A DNA stretch of 64,000 nucleotides from assembly GCF_013055795.1 (NCBI RefSeq), contig NZ_JABETO010000001.1:124001-188000 (forward strand), written 5' to 3'. Positions within the stretch are counted from its first letter, which is position 1; each line of letters begins with the position of its first letter. A program made the position numbers and the translations under genes. The stretch is from Streptomyces sp. I05A-00742 (GTDB lineage: Bacteria > Actinomycetota > Actinomycetes > Streptomycetales > Streptomycetaceae). A model generated the notes under the pieces. It made no database searches and was not told the origin of the DNA. It worked only from the letters and a program-made list of their open reading frames with translations. Shown here one piece after another: positions 36,874-46,879 of the stretch.

Positions 36874-37890
36874 TCACCGCTCGCTGTCCAAGTGGGCCAT
36901 CTGATCCGCCGGGTACCGCTCGCCGGCGACGGCCTCCGCGGGGACGGCGGCCTCGATGGCGGCGAGGTCGTCCGCGGTCAGGGCGACGTCGAGCGCGCCG
37001 AGCGCCTCGCCGAGCCGTTCGCGGGTGCGGGCGCCCACCAGCGGAACGATGTCCACGCCGTGCCGGGGCCCCTGGGCGAGGACCCAGGCGATGGCGGTCT
37101 GCGCGACGGACGCGCCGCGCTCCCCCGCCACCTTGCGCAGCGCGTCGACCAGGTCGAGGTTGCGCTGGAGGTTCTCGCCCTGGAAGCGCGGGCTGATGCC
37201 TCGGAAGTCGTTCGCGGCGAGCTGCCGGTCGCGGGCGAAGTGGCCGCTGATCAGGCCGCGGGAGAGCACGCCGTACGCGGTGACGCCGATGCCCAGCTCC
37301 CGGCAGGCGGGGAGGATCTGCTCCTCGATGCCGCGCGAGATCAGCGAGTACTCGATCTGGAGGTCCGAGATCGGAGTGACCGCGGCGGCCCGGCGGATGG
37401 TGTCGGCGGCGACCTCGGAGAGGCCGACGTGGCGGACATGCCCGGCCTCGACGAGCTCGGCGATGGCGCCGACGGTCTCCTCGATCGGCACGTCGGGGTC
37501 GACGCGGGCGATCCGGTAGATGTCGATGTGGTCGACGCCCAGGCGCTGGAGCGAGTACGCGGCGAAGTTCTTCACCGCCGCGGGGCGGCCGTCGTAACCG
37601 GCCCAGCCGCCGTCCGGGTCGCGCAGGGCGCCGAACTTGACGCTGGTGAGCGCCTGTTCGCGCCGGTCGGCCGGGGCGGAGCGCAGCGCCTCGCCGATCA
37701 GCATCTCGTTGTGGCCCATGGCGTAGAAGTCGCCCGTGTCGAGCAGGGTGACGCCCGCGTCGAGGGCGGCGTGGATCGTGGCGATCGACTCGGCCCGGTC
37801 GGCGTCGCCGTAGAGGGCGGACATGCCCATGCAGCCGAGGCCGAGGGCGGAGACCTGGGGGCCGGTGGTGCCGAGAGTGCGGTGCAGCAC
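36874..37890 (-). CDS. aldo/keto reductase
   Basis: A 338-residue NADPH-dependent oxidoreductase of the aldo/keto reductase family. The fold is shown by LGLGCMGMSALYG, LLDTGDFYAMGHNEMLIGEAL (with catalytic Asp and Tyr), a probable catalytic Lys in ALTSVKFGALR, and the C-terminal AQTAIAWVLAQGP and IVPLVGARTRERLGEALG cofactor loop. It begins at GTG 37890 with AAGGAG 7 bases upstream. It should reduce carbonyl compounds; the substrate is unknown. The promoter region contains a perfect 44-bp palindrome, presumably bound by the TetR protein from 35834. Confidence 0.9.
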   Translation of the reverse strand: MLHRTLGTTGPQVSALGLGCMGMSALYGDADRAESIATIHAALDAGVTLLDTGDFYAMGHNEMLIGEALRSAPADRREQALTSVKFGALRDPDGGWAGYDGRPAAVKNFAAYSLQRLGVDHIDIYRIARVDPDVPIEETVGAIAELVEAGHVRHVGLSEVAADTIRRAAAVTPISDLQIEYSLISRGIEEQILPACRELGIGVTAYGVLSRGLISGHFARDRQLAANDFRGISPRFQGENLQRNLDLVDALRKVAGERGASVAQTAIAWVLAQGPRHGVDIVPLVGARTRERLGEALGALDVALTADDLAAIEAAVPAEAVAGERYPADQMAHLDSER

Positions 37891-37947
37891 GGGGGACTCC
37901 TTCGGGAGCGGGACGAGAACGGGACGAGAAGGGGACAACAGAAGAGT

Positions 37948-37991
37948 GACACATGGAATGACAGATTTCAATATCTGTCATTCCATGTGTC
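37948..37991. promoter_or_regulatory. perfect 44-bp palindromic operator (19-bp arms)
   Basis: GACACATGGAATGACAGAT at 37948-37966 is the exact reverse complement of ATCTGTCATTCCATGTGTC at 37973-37991, with loop TTCAAT. The inner TGACAGAT...ATCTGTCA is typical of a TetR-family operator. It sits 57 bases before the aldo/keto reductase start. A short GTGTCC direct repeat follows to 38008. The likely binder is the TetR protein at 35834-36415. Confidence 0.75.
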
Positions 37992-38062
37992 CGTGTGTCC
38001 GTGTGTCGCGATCCGGCCGCGAGCCGCCGGTCCGCGAGCCCGCCGGTCCGCCCGCCCGTCCC

Positions 38063-39502
38063 TCAGTGCATCGCGCGCGGCAGCCGCAGGCTCAGCACCA
38101 CGGTCGCCGCCACCGCCACCAGCTGCACCCCGAACGTCGTCACCACCGCGTCCCGCATCCCCATGGACGGCGCCAGCGACAGGAACAGCGAGCCCAGCGT
38201 CGCCACACCCAGCGCCATGAAGGACTGCTGCGTCGTCACCATCACCCCGCCGCCGACGCCCGCCTGGGCCACGGGCACCCCGCCCAGGACGGCCCGCTGT
38301 GTGGGCGGCAGCAGCATGCCCTGGCCCAGGCCCTGGACGGCCAGGCCCGCCGTCGTCCCCCAGGGGCCGAGCCCGTCCCAGCCCCAGAAGAAGGTCGCCG
38401 TCAGCGCGAGCAGACCCGCCCCCTGGACCAGCGCGCCGGCCGTCACCGCGTACCGGCCGAACCGCGCGCCCAGCCGGGGACCGGCGAGCGATCCCACGAA
38501 GAACGTGACGCACATCGGCACCAGGGCCAGCCCCGCCGCCAGCGGACCCAGTCCCAGGCCTTCCTGGAACACCACGGCCAGGACGAACATGTAGCCGCCC
38601 CAGCCCAGCGAGAACGGCACCAGCAGCGCCAGCCCGCTGCGCACCGCCGGCACCCGCAGCAGCGACGGCGGCACCAGCGGCGTCCGCCCGGCCGCCTCCA
38701 GCCGCCGCTCCACCGCCCAGAAGGCCGCGGCGGCGAACGGGAACACGGCCAGCAGCACCCACGACCACACCGGCCACCCGGTCGACCGGCCCTCCGTCAG
38801 CGGCAGGAGCAGGCTGACCAGCGCGACCGACAGCAGGACCGTCCCCGCGCCGTCCACCCGCGTCGGGTGCTCCGAGCGCGTCTCGGGGATGAGACGGAAG
38901 GCCATCACCAGGGCGACCGCCGAGAGCGGTGCGTTGACGAGGAAGATCGAGCGCCAGCCGGTGCCGGCGATGTCGGCGGATACCAGGACCCCGCCGAGCA
39001 CCTGGCCGACCGCGCTTGCCGCGCCGGCCGTGGCGCTGTAGAGGCTCAGGGCCCGGGTGCGCCGTGAGCCGCGGGTGGTGGCCTGGATCGTCGCCAGCAC
39101 CTGCGGCAGCATCAGGGCCGAGGCCGCGCCCTGCGCGATCCGGGCCACCACCAGCGTCCAGGCGTCCGGCGCCAGGCCGCACGCCACGGACGTCACTCCG
39201 AACGCGGCCGTTCCCCAGAGGAACAGCCGCCGCCGGCCCACCATGTCGCCCAGCCGCCCGCCGAGCACCAGCAGCACGGCGTAGGCCACGCCGTAGCCGC
39301 CGACGACCATCTCCAGCAGGGCGGGACCGGCGTGCAGGTCGTGGTCGATGGTGGGCAGGGCCACGTTGACGATGAAGAAGTCGACCATCGGCAGCGCCCC
39401 GCCGATCAGCACGGTGATCAGGCCGGAGGTACCGAGAGTGGGGGAGGTCGGGGTCGTACTGCCGACGGAGGCATTCGTCGATATATGCGTATTGCTGCTC
39501 AC
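38063..39502 (-). CDS. MFS drug-exporter-like transporter (DHA2 type), cassette 3
   Basis: A 479-residue exporter related to, but more distant than, the two at 3146 and 5577. Signatures are VDFFIVNVALPTIDHDL at the end of helix 1, motif A as GRLGDMVGRRRLFLWG, and ASAVGQVLGGVLVSADIAGTGWR. The N-terminal 25 residues are polar (VSSNTHISTNASVG). The start is uncertain: I chose GTG at 39502; an open frame continues to 39574 and overlaps the divergent regulator promoter. It is divergent from an MmyB-type regulator, as in the other two cassettes. Confidence 0.85.
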   Translation of the reverse strand: MSSNTHISTNASVGSTTPTSPTLGTSGLITVLIGGALPMVDFFIVNVALPTIDHDLHAGPALLEMVVGGYGVAYAVLLVLGGRLGDMVGRRRLFLWGTAAFGVTSVACGLAPDAWTLVVARIAQGAASALMLPQVLATIQATTRGSRRTRALSLYSATAGAASAVGQVLGGVLVSADIAGTGWRSIFLVNAPLSAVALVMAFRLIPETRSEHPTRVDGAGTVLLSVALVSLLLPLTEGRSTGWPVWSWVLLAVFPFAAAAFWAVERRLEAAGRTPLVPPSLLRVPAVRSGLALLVPFSLGWGGYMFVLAVVFQEGLGLGPLAAGLALVPMCVTFFVGSLAGPRLGARFGRYAVTAGALVQGAGLLALTATFFWGWDGLGPWGTTAGLAVQGLGQGMLLPPTQRAVLGGVPVAQAGVGGGVMVTTQQSFMALGVATLGSLFLSLAPSMGMRDAVVTTFGVQLVAVAATVVLSLRLPRAMH

Positions 39503-39529
39503 GGGTACGACGATGACGCCTCGCGGAGC

Positions 39530-39572
39530 CTGGTACCAGAGGGCCTTTATCCTGGTAGAAGATGTACCTGGC
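39530..39572. promoter_or_regulatory. dyads between exporter and regulator, cassette 3
   Basis: CTGGTACCAG (39530-39539) is a perfect 10-bp palindrome, and CCTGGTAGAAGATGTACCTGG (39551-39571, 21 bases; arms CCxGGTA/TACCxGG) is an imperfect dyad. Both share the TGGT/ACCA half-sites of the operators in cassettes 1 and 2. They lie between the divergent starts. Confidence 0.35.
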
Positions 39573-39603
39573 AACGGGATGGGGTGTGCCCCACCCTGGA
39601 GGC

Positions 39604-40539
39604 ATGACGACGATGGTGCTGGAGACGCCCTCCGCGACCACGGAGCGACCCCCGACGACCGCGCGGACCACGACTGCCGAGCGGCCCGCGCCGCGCGCCG
39701 ACGTCGCCCGCCGCAGCGAGCTCGCCGCCTTCCTGCGCAGCCGCCGCGAGCGCATCACCCCGGAACAGGCCGGTCTGCCGCGGGGCCTCCGCCGGCGCAC
39801 CCCGGGGCTGCGCCGTGAGGAGGTCGCACAGCTCTCCGCCGTCGGGGTCACCTGGTACACGTGGCTGGAACAGGCGCGGGACATCCAGGTCTCCGCGCAG
39901 GTCCTGGACGCCCTCTCCCGCGCCCTGATGCTGGACCGCGCCGAGCGGTCGCACCTCTTCGCGCTGGCGAACGTCACCGATCCGCTGCCCGACACCGGGT
40001 CCGCGGGCGTCTCGCCGGAGCTGCGGCTGATGCTTGAGCAGCTGGAGCCGTTCCCCGCCTGTGTGCAGAACGCGCGCTACGACATCCTGGCCTACAACCG
40101 CACCTACAAGCACGTGATGTGCGACCTCGACGCCCTGCCGCCCGAGGAGCGCAACTGCCTCTGGCTGCACTTCACCAGCGAGAACTGGTACGCCAACGTC
40201 GTCGACCGCGAGGACGCCAAGCGGGCCATGGCCGCCAAGTTCCGCGCCGCGATGGCCGACCACATCGCGGAGCCCGCCTGGAAGTGCCTGCTCAAGCGGT
40301 TGCAGGATGCCTCGCCCGAGTTCCGCGAGCTCTGGGAGGAGCACGAGGTGATCCCGCCCACCGCCAACCGCAAGCGCGCCTACATGCAGTCGCGGGTGGG
40401 CCTGCTCAACCTCTCGTACAGCAATCTGTGGACCGGCCCCCACGCGGGAACCCGGCTGCTGGCCTTCACCCCGGCCGACGAGGTGACCCACGAGCGGCTG
40501 CGGCAGCTCCAGAAGCTGGTGATCGCCGACGAGGGGTGA
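39604..40539 (+). CDS. HTH transcriptional regulator, MmyB-like, cassette 3
   Basis: A 311-residue regulator of the same family as those at 4676 and 7169. The N-terminal helix-turn-helix (ARRSELAAFLRSRRERITPEQAGLPRG ... GLRREEVAQLSAVGVTWYTWLEQARDI) follows a 35-residue threonine-rich lead. The MmyB-like ligand-binding domain is at about 125-290 (NARYDILAYNRTYKHVM; LNLSYSNLWTGPHAGTRLLAFTPADE). ATG at 39604 is 1 base after GGAGG, and ATG at 39613 is better spaced and an alternative. It is divergent from the third exporter. dusB starts 154 bases downstream. Confidence 0.9.
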   Translation: MTTMVLETPSATTERPPTTARTTTAERPAPRADVARRSELAAFLRSRRERITPEQAGLPRGLRRRTPGLRREEVAQLSAVGVTWYTWLEQARDIQVSAQVLDALSRALMLDRAERSHLFALANVTDPLPDTGSAGVSPELRLMLEQLEPFPACVQNARYDILAYNRTYKHVMCDLDALPPEERNCLWLHFTSENWYANVVDREDAKRAMAAKFRAAMADHIAEPAWKCLLKRLQDASPEFRELWEEHEVIPPTANRKRAYMQSRVGLLNLSYSNLWTGPHAGTRLLAFTPADEVTHERLRQLQKLVIADEG

Positions 40540-40693
40540 GCGCCGGGCGGGGTGACCGGAGCCACGGGATCCGCTCCGCCGGATGAGGGACAATGGACGG
40601 TCGCCCCATTCGTCCGCACACCCTTCGCACACCGTCCGCAGGCGATCCGCACGCAACCGGACCGCAGGCCCGCAGGAACGAGGAAGCCCTTCC

Positions 40694-41827
40694 ATGACGC
40701 AGCTCCAGATCGGCCCCCACCCGGTGCAGCCGCCGGTGGTCCTGGCCCCCATGGCCGGGATCACGAACGCGCCCTTCCGCACGCTGTGCCGGGAGTTCTC
40801 GGGAGGCAAGGGGCTGTTCGTCAGCGAGATGATCACCACCCGGGCGCTGGTCGAGCGGGACGCCAAGACCATGCGGCTGATCCACTTCGACGGCACCGAG
40901 AAGCCGCGCTCGATCCAGCTCTACGGCGTCGACCCGGTCACCGTCGGCAAGGCCGTCCGCATGATCGTGGACGAGGACCTGGCCGACCACATCGACCTCA
41001 ACTTCGGCTGCCCCGTCCCCAAGGTCACCCGCAAGGGCGGCGGCTCCGCCCTCCCGTACAAGCGGAACCTGCTGCGCTCCATCCTGCGCGAGGCCGTCGG
41101 CAACGCCGGGTCGCTGCCCGTCACCATGAAGATGCGCAAGGGCATCGACGACGACCACATCACCTACCTGGACGCGGGCCGGATCGCCGTCGAGGAGGGC
41201 GTGACCGCCATCGCCCTGCACGGCCGCACCGCCGCCCAGCACTACGGCGGGACGGCCGACTGGGAGGCCATCGCGCGGCTCAAGGAGGCCGTGCCGGAGA
41301 TCCCGGTGCTCGGGAACGGCGACATCTGGTCGGCGGACGACGCCGTGCGGATGATGCGCGAGACCGGCTGCGACGGGGTCGTGGTCGGCCGCGGCTGTCT
41401 GGGGCGGCCATGGCTGTTCGGCGACCTCGTCGCCGCGTTCGACGGCGACGGCGGGGCGCCCGCCGCCGCTCCGACGCTGCGTGAGGTGGCGCGGGTGATG
41501 GTGCGCCACGCGGAGCTGCTGGGGGAGTGGCTGGAGAGCGAGGAGCGGGGCGTCATCGACTTCCGCAAGCACGTCGCCTGGTACACCAAGGGGTTCTCGA
41601 TCGGCTCCGAGCTGCGCAAGAAGCTGGCGGTGACGTCGTCCCTGGCGGAGTTGGACGCTCTTCTGAGCGGGCTCGATCTGGATCAGGCGTGGCCGGTGGG
41701 GGCGGATGGGCCTCGCGGGCGGACCTCCGGGCGTAATCGGGTGGTGCTGCCGGATGGGTGGCTGGACGATCCGTACGACTGCTCCGGGGTGGGGGCGGAG
41801 GCGGAGCTCGACACGTCTGGGGGGTGA
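40694..41827 (+). CDS. dusB: tRNA-dihydrouridine synthase DusB
   Basis: A 377-residue flavoprotein that reduces uridines in the tRNA D-loop. The TIM barrel begins VVLAPMAGITNAPFRTLCREF, and the catalytic cysteine lies in HIDLNFGCPVPKVTRKGGG near residue 105. FMN-binding segments VTAIALHGRTAAQHYGGTADW and GNGDIWSADDAVRMM follow, and the C-terminal helical domain (DFRKHVAWYTKGFSIG) binds tRNA. ATG at 40694 is chosen; residues upstream are not family-like. It stands between cassette 3 and ppdK. Confidence 0.95.
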   Translation: MTQLQIGPHPVQPPVVLAPMAGITNAPFRTLCREFSGGKGLFVSEMITTRALVERDAKTMRLIHFDGTEKPRSIQLYGVDPVTVGKAVRMIVDEDLADHIDLNFGCPVPKVTRKGGGSALPYKRNLLRSILREAVGNAGSLPVTMKMRKGIDDDHITYLDAGRIAVEEGVTAIALHGRTAAQHYGGTADWEAIARLKEAVPEIPVLGNGDIWSADDAVRMMRETGCDGVVVGRGCLGRPWLFGDLVAAFDGDGGAPAAAPTLREVARVMVRHAELLGEWLESEERGVIDFRKHVAWYTKGFSIGSELRKKLAVTSSLAELDALLSGLDLDQAWPVGADGPRGRTSGRNRVVLPDGWLDDPYDCSGVGAEAELDTSGG

Positions 41828-41834
41828 CGTGGGG

Positions 41835-41971
41835 GTTGTGCCCCGGGCCCGCCCTTTCACCGTTTCTTGCGGGGGCGGGCCCCCGCACCCCCTGAGCGCG
41901 CCTGCGGCGCGCGTCCTCAAACGCCGGACGGGCTGACTCAGCCCGTCCGGCGTTTGAGTTGTGGGGCACCC
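41835..41971 (+). repeat. dispersed intergenic repeat, copy 3, with 21-bp perfect inverted repeat
   Basis: Starts just after dusB with GCCCGCCCTTTCACCG and TTCTTGCGGGGGCGGGCCCC. It ends in the exact inverted repeat 41916-41936 / 41938-41958 (arms of 21 bases beginning CTCAAACGCCGGACGGGCTG, one-base spacer). The outer GTGCCCC/GGGGCAC also pair. It is the most complete copy of the element and probably works as a dusB terminator, though no T-run follows. Confidence 0.8.
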
Positions 41972-41979
41972 AAAAAGCC

Positions 41980-42095
41980 CATTGCACCCCTCCCCCGACG
42001 GCGTGATTCTCGCCACCTCTGATAGGGGTCCCGCTCACATGAGCACCAAAAGGACGCCTGCACCTTCCAAAGGGTGGCACTGAGTGCCACCCTTT
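41980..42095 (+). ncRNA. candidate structured RNA upstream of ppdK
   Basis: Several local stems occur in order: ACCCC (41986-41990) with GGGGT (42025-42029), enclosing GGCG/CGCC; then GCTCACATGAGC (42033-42044), a small hairpin; then the terminator-like hairpin AAAGGGTGGCAC/GTGCCACCCTTT (42069-42095), followed by CTGTTT. The region lies 260 bases before ppdK on the same strand. It could be a short independent RNA, or a leader with a regulated terminator for ppdK. I do not recognise a known riboswitch or 6C RNA. Confidence 0.35.
42069..42095 (+). terminator. intrinsic terminator-like hairpin
   Basis: A perfect 12-bp stem, AAAGGGTGGCAC/GTGCCACCCTTT, with loop TGA, followed by CTGTTT. It is unusually AT-balanced for this genome. 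It is 261 bases before the ppdK start and would end any transcript from the 41980 region. Confidence 0.7.
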
Positions 42096-42355
42096 CTGTT
42101 TCCAGAAGGTGACGCCGAAGCGGCCGAAATCTCGACACTACGTCACATCTCACCACCCCTCCGCAACATTGCGTTCAAGATGTGAAGAGATCACCCTCAA
42201 ACCTCACCGGGGCAGGCGACTTTCGATCTGTTGGCGGACGGGCGGTTACGGCCTCATGTCGATGGAGTGGACCTCCTCAGAAGCCTTCGATCTGGGTACG
42301 CTCCCCGCCGTCAGGGCAGCCCTCCCCACTGCGGCAGCGTTCTCAGGGAGGTCCA

Positions 42356-45097
<2,742 letters not shown>

Positions 45098-45169
45098 GCG
45101 CCGCCGTTGAGACTCCGGAGCCGCTGATGGGATGACCTCGACCCTCGGACCTTCGCGGCTCCGGCAGAA

Positions 45170-45203
45170 AGAAGGGGCGGCCCCGCACGGGGCCGCCCCT
45201 TCT
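45170..45203 (+). terminator. ppdK terminator hairpin
   Basis: AGAAGGGGCGGCCCCG (45170-45185) pairs exactly with CGGGGCCGCCCCTTCT (45188-45203), a 16-bp perfect stem 73 bases after the ppdK stop. Confidence 0.85.
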
Positions 45204-45381
45204 CGCATCCCGGGCCCGGTTCTCGCTCGCCCGGTCTGTTTCCCGCGCCCTGGGCCCGGCGCGCGGTTAACCCGCTTGTAACGCACGGGCCATGAGGGAA
45301 TCACCGGAGCGGAGCCGACGGGCTACAGCGCGTGCCGCGCGAGGCCGTCCGGGAGCCTGTTCCGGGGCCCGTGGCACGGCG

Positions 45382-45418
45382 GAGGGGCGGCGCTCGTGCG
45401 GGAGCGCCGCCCCTCTTT
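45382..45418 (+). terminator. second hairpin with T-run after ppdK
   Basis: GAGGGGCGGCGCTC pairs with GAGCGCCGCCCCTC around a 6-base loop and is followed by TTTA. It lies 180 bases after the ppdK terminator, with no coding frame between, which suggests that it ends a separate, short transcript or backs up the first terminator. The rest of the gap to 45670 shows nothing recognisable. Confidence 0.7.
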
Positions 45419-45670
45419 ACTCCCCCACCGGGAGTTGTTGCCGCCCGCATCGGCTCGGGCGGCAACTCGCATACTCAGCGGCCGCTTTTTCGCTCGCCAC
45501 CCCCCACGGGAACGAGCCGGGGCGGCCCTGAGTGCGTGAATAGGATTTCGCTCCAGGGGTGTTCGCCGCGAGTCCTTTCAACTGTGGCCAAAAGGGCGTG
45601 GTAACAGCACGTATCGGTGTGCATACTCAGTGGGCGGGGGGTGACGGCGGATGTCTCATGTGGGGGTTTG

Positions 45671-46696
45671 GTGCTGCGTGTCCATTTCACTGGACTCGAT
45701 CTGGCCCGGTTGCGCCTGGCCGGAGACCCGGACGTGCTCTGGGAAACCGTATTGAGTCTCCACCGGCTGCGGGACAAACAAGGCGAGTCGATCTACGGTG
45801 ATTGGCGCACCGAAACCCGTGCTCGGTTGAATAGTGAAACTCGGCTGCTGGCGCCGCTGGTTCCTCCCCGGGGGTATTTCCCGGACTTCCTGACGCCGGC
45901 CGAAGGGGTACTCGGACTGGAGACCGGCATACAGGCGCTGCGCGCCACTCCGGCCGAACGCGTGCACGAGGAGCTGAGCCGGCTGCCCAACGTCCGGACA
46001 CTGCCGGCTTGGATACGATCGCTGGCCGAGGGCGACGCCCGGGCGTTCGGCAAGCTGATCTCCGCCCTGCACGACTACCACGAGGCGGCCATCGCGCCCT
46101 GCTGGGCGCATATCCAGGCGCAGATCGAGGCCGACCGGGCGGTGCGGGGCCGGGCCCTCCTCGACGGGGGCGCCGACGCGCTGCTGTCCTCCCTGCCGCC
46201 CACGATGCGCTGGCGGGCGCCCGTACTGGAGGCCGACTACCCCGTCGACCGCGATCTGCACCTGAACGGGCGCGGTCTGCTGCTCGTGCCGTCCTTCTTC
46301 TGCCGGGGCAACCCGGTCACCCTCCAGAATCCGGATCTGACGCCGGTCCTCGTCTACCCGGCCCGGCACTGCGCGGAGTCTGCGCCGCCGGTGCAGGACG
46401 CGCCGCGCTCGCTGGGCAAGCTGGTCGGGCAGACCCGGTCGGCCGTCCTCGGCTCCATCGGCGGCGGCTGCACCACCAGTGAACTCGCCCGCCGCGTCGG
46501 GGTGTCCGCCGCCTCGGCCAGCCAGCACGCCGGGGTGCTGCGCGAGGCGGGCCTCGTCCTCACACTGCGGCACGGCAGCGCCGTGCTGCACACCCTGACG
46601 CCGCTGGGGGCGGCGCTGCTGCGCGGGGGGCACCGGCCGCAGACCCGGCGGGACCGGGCGCCGCTGCCCGAGCGTTCGACGTCGGCCAGGTTGTAG
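45671..46696 (+). CDS. ArsR-type regulator with DUF5937-like N-terminus
   Basis: A 341-residue regulator. The N-terminal 190 residues (VLRVHFTGLDLARLRLAGDPDVLWETVLSLHRL...) match the DUF5937 type seen in Streptomyces ArsR-like proteins. A winged helix-turn-helix is at about 260-320 (TRSAVLGSIGGGCTTSELARRVGVSAASASQHAGVLREAGLV). No arsenic-type cysteine pair is visible, so metal sensing is not supported. GTG at 45671 gives the normal family start; in-frame codons upstream look non-coding. It is the first gene after a 570-base gap and lies before the glycosyltransferase. Confidence 0.8.
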   Translation: MLRVHFTGLDLARLRLAGDPDVLWETVLSLHRLRDKQGESIYGDWRTETRARLNSETRLLAPLVPPRGYFPDFLTPAEGVLGLETGIQALRATPAERVHEELSRLPNVRTLPAWIRSLAEGDARAFGKLISALHDYHEAAIAPCWAHIQAQIEADRAVRGRALLDGGADALLSSLPPTMRWRAPVLEADYPVDRDLHLNGRGLLLVPSFFCRGNPVTLQNPDLTPVLVYPARHCAESAPPVQDAPRSLGKLVGQTRSAVLGSIGGGCTTSELARRVGVSAASASQHAGVLREAGLVLTLRHGSAVLHTLTPLGAALLRGGHRPQTRRDRAPLPERSTSARL

Positions 46697-46879
46697 CGCC
46701 CCGTCCTCTTTGTGCGGCGCTGTCGGTGGTCCTCGGGGTCGGGGGCACTGTTTCGGACTGGCGTTCGGGTTATCACTCTCCAGTACCCTGAAATGACCTG
46801 CGCCGGAGACCCGGCCACCACCGACCAGCTCATCCCGGCCGCGGGCGACGCCCCGGCCGCGGGAACGGAGTGCGCACCC

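Noticed and set aside
41980..42095. Known 6C RNA or riboswitch at the ppdK upstream region
   Set aside because: The characteristic paired runs of six cytosines and other known riboswitch cores were not found; it is kept only as a candidate RNA.
45292..45604. Small open frames between ppdK and the ArsR-type gene
   Set aside because: They span a terminator hairpin and show no ribosome-binding site or domain; considered chance frames.
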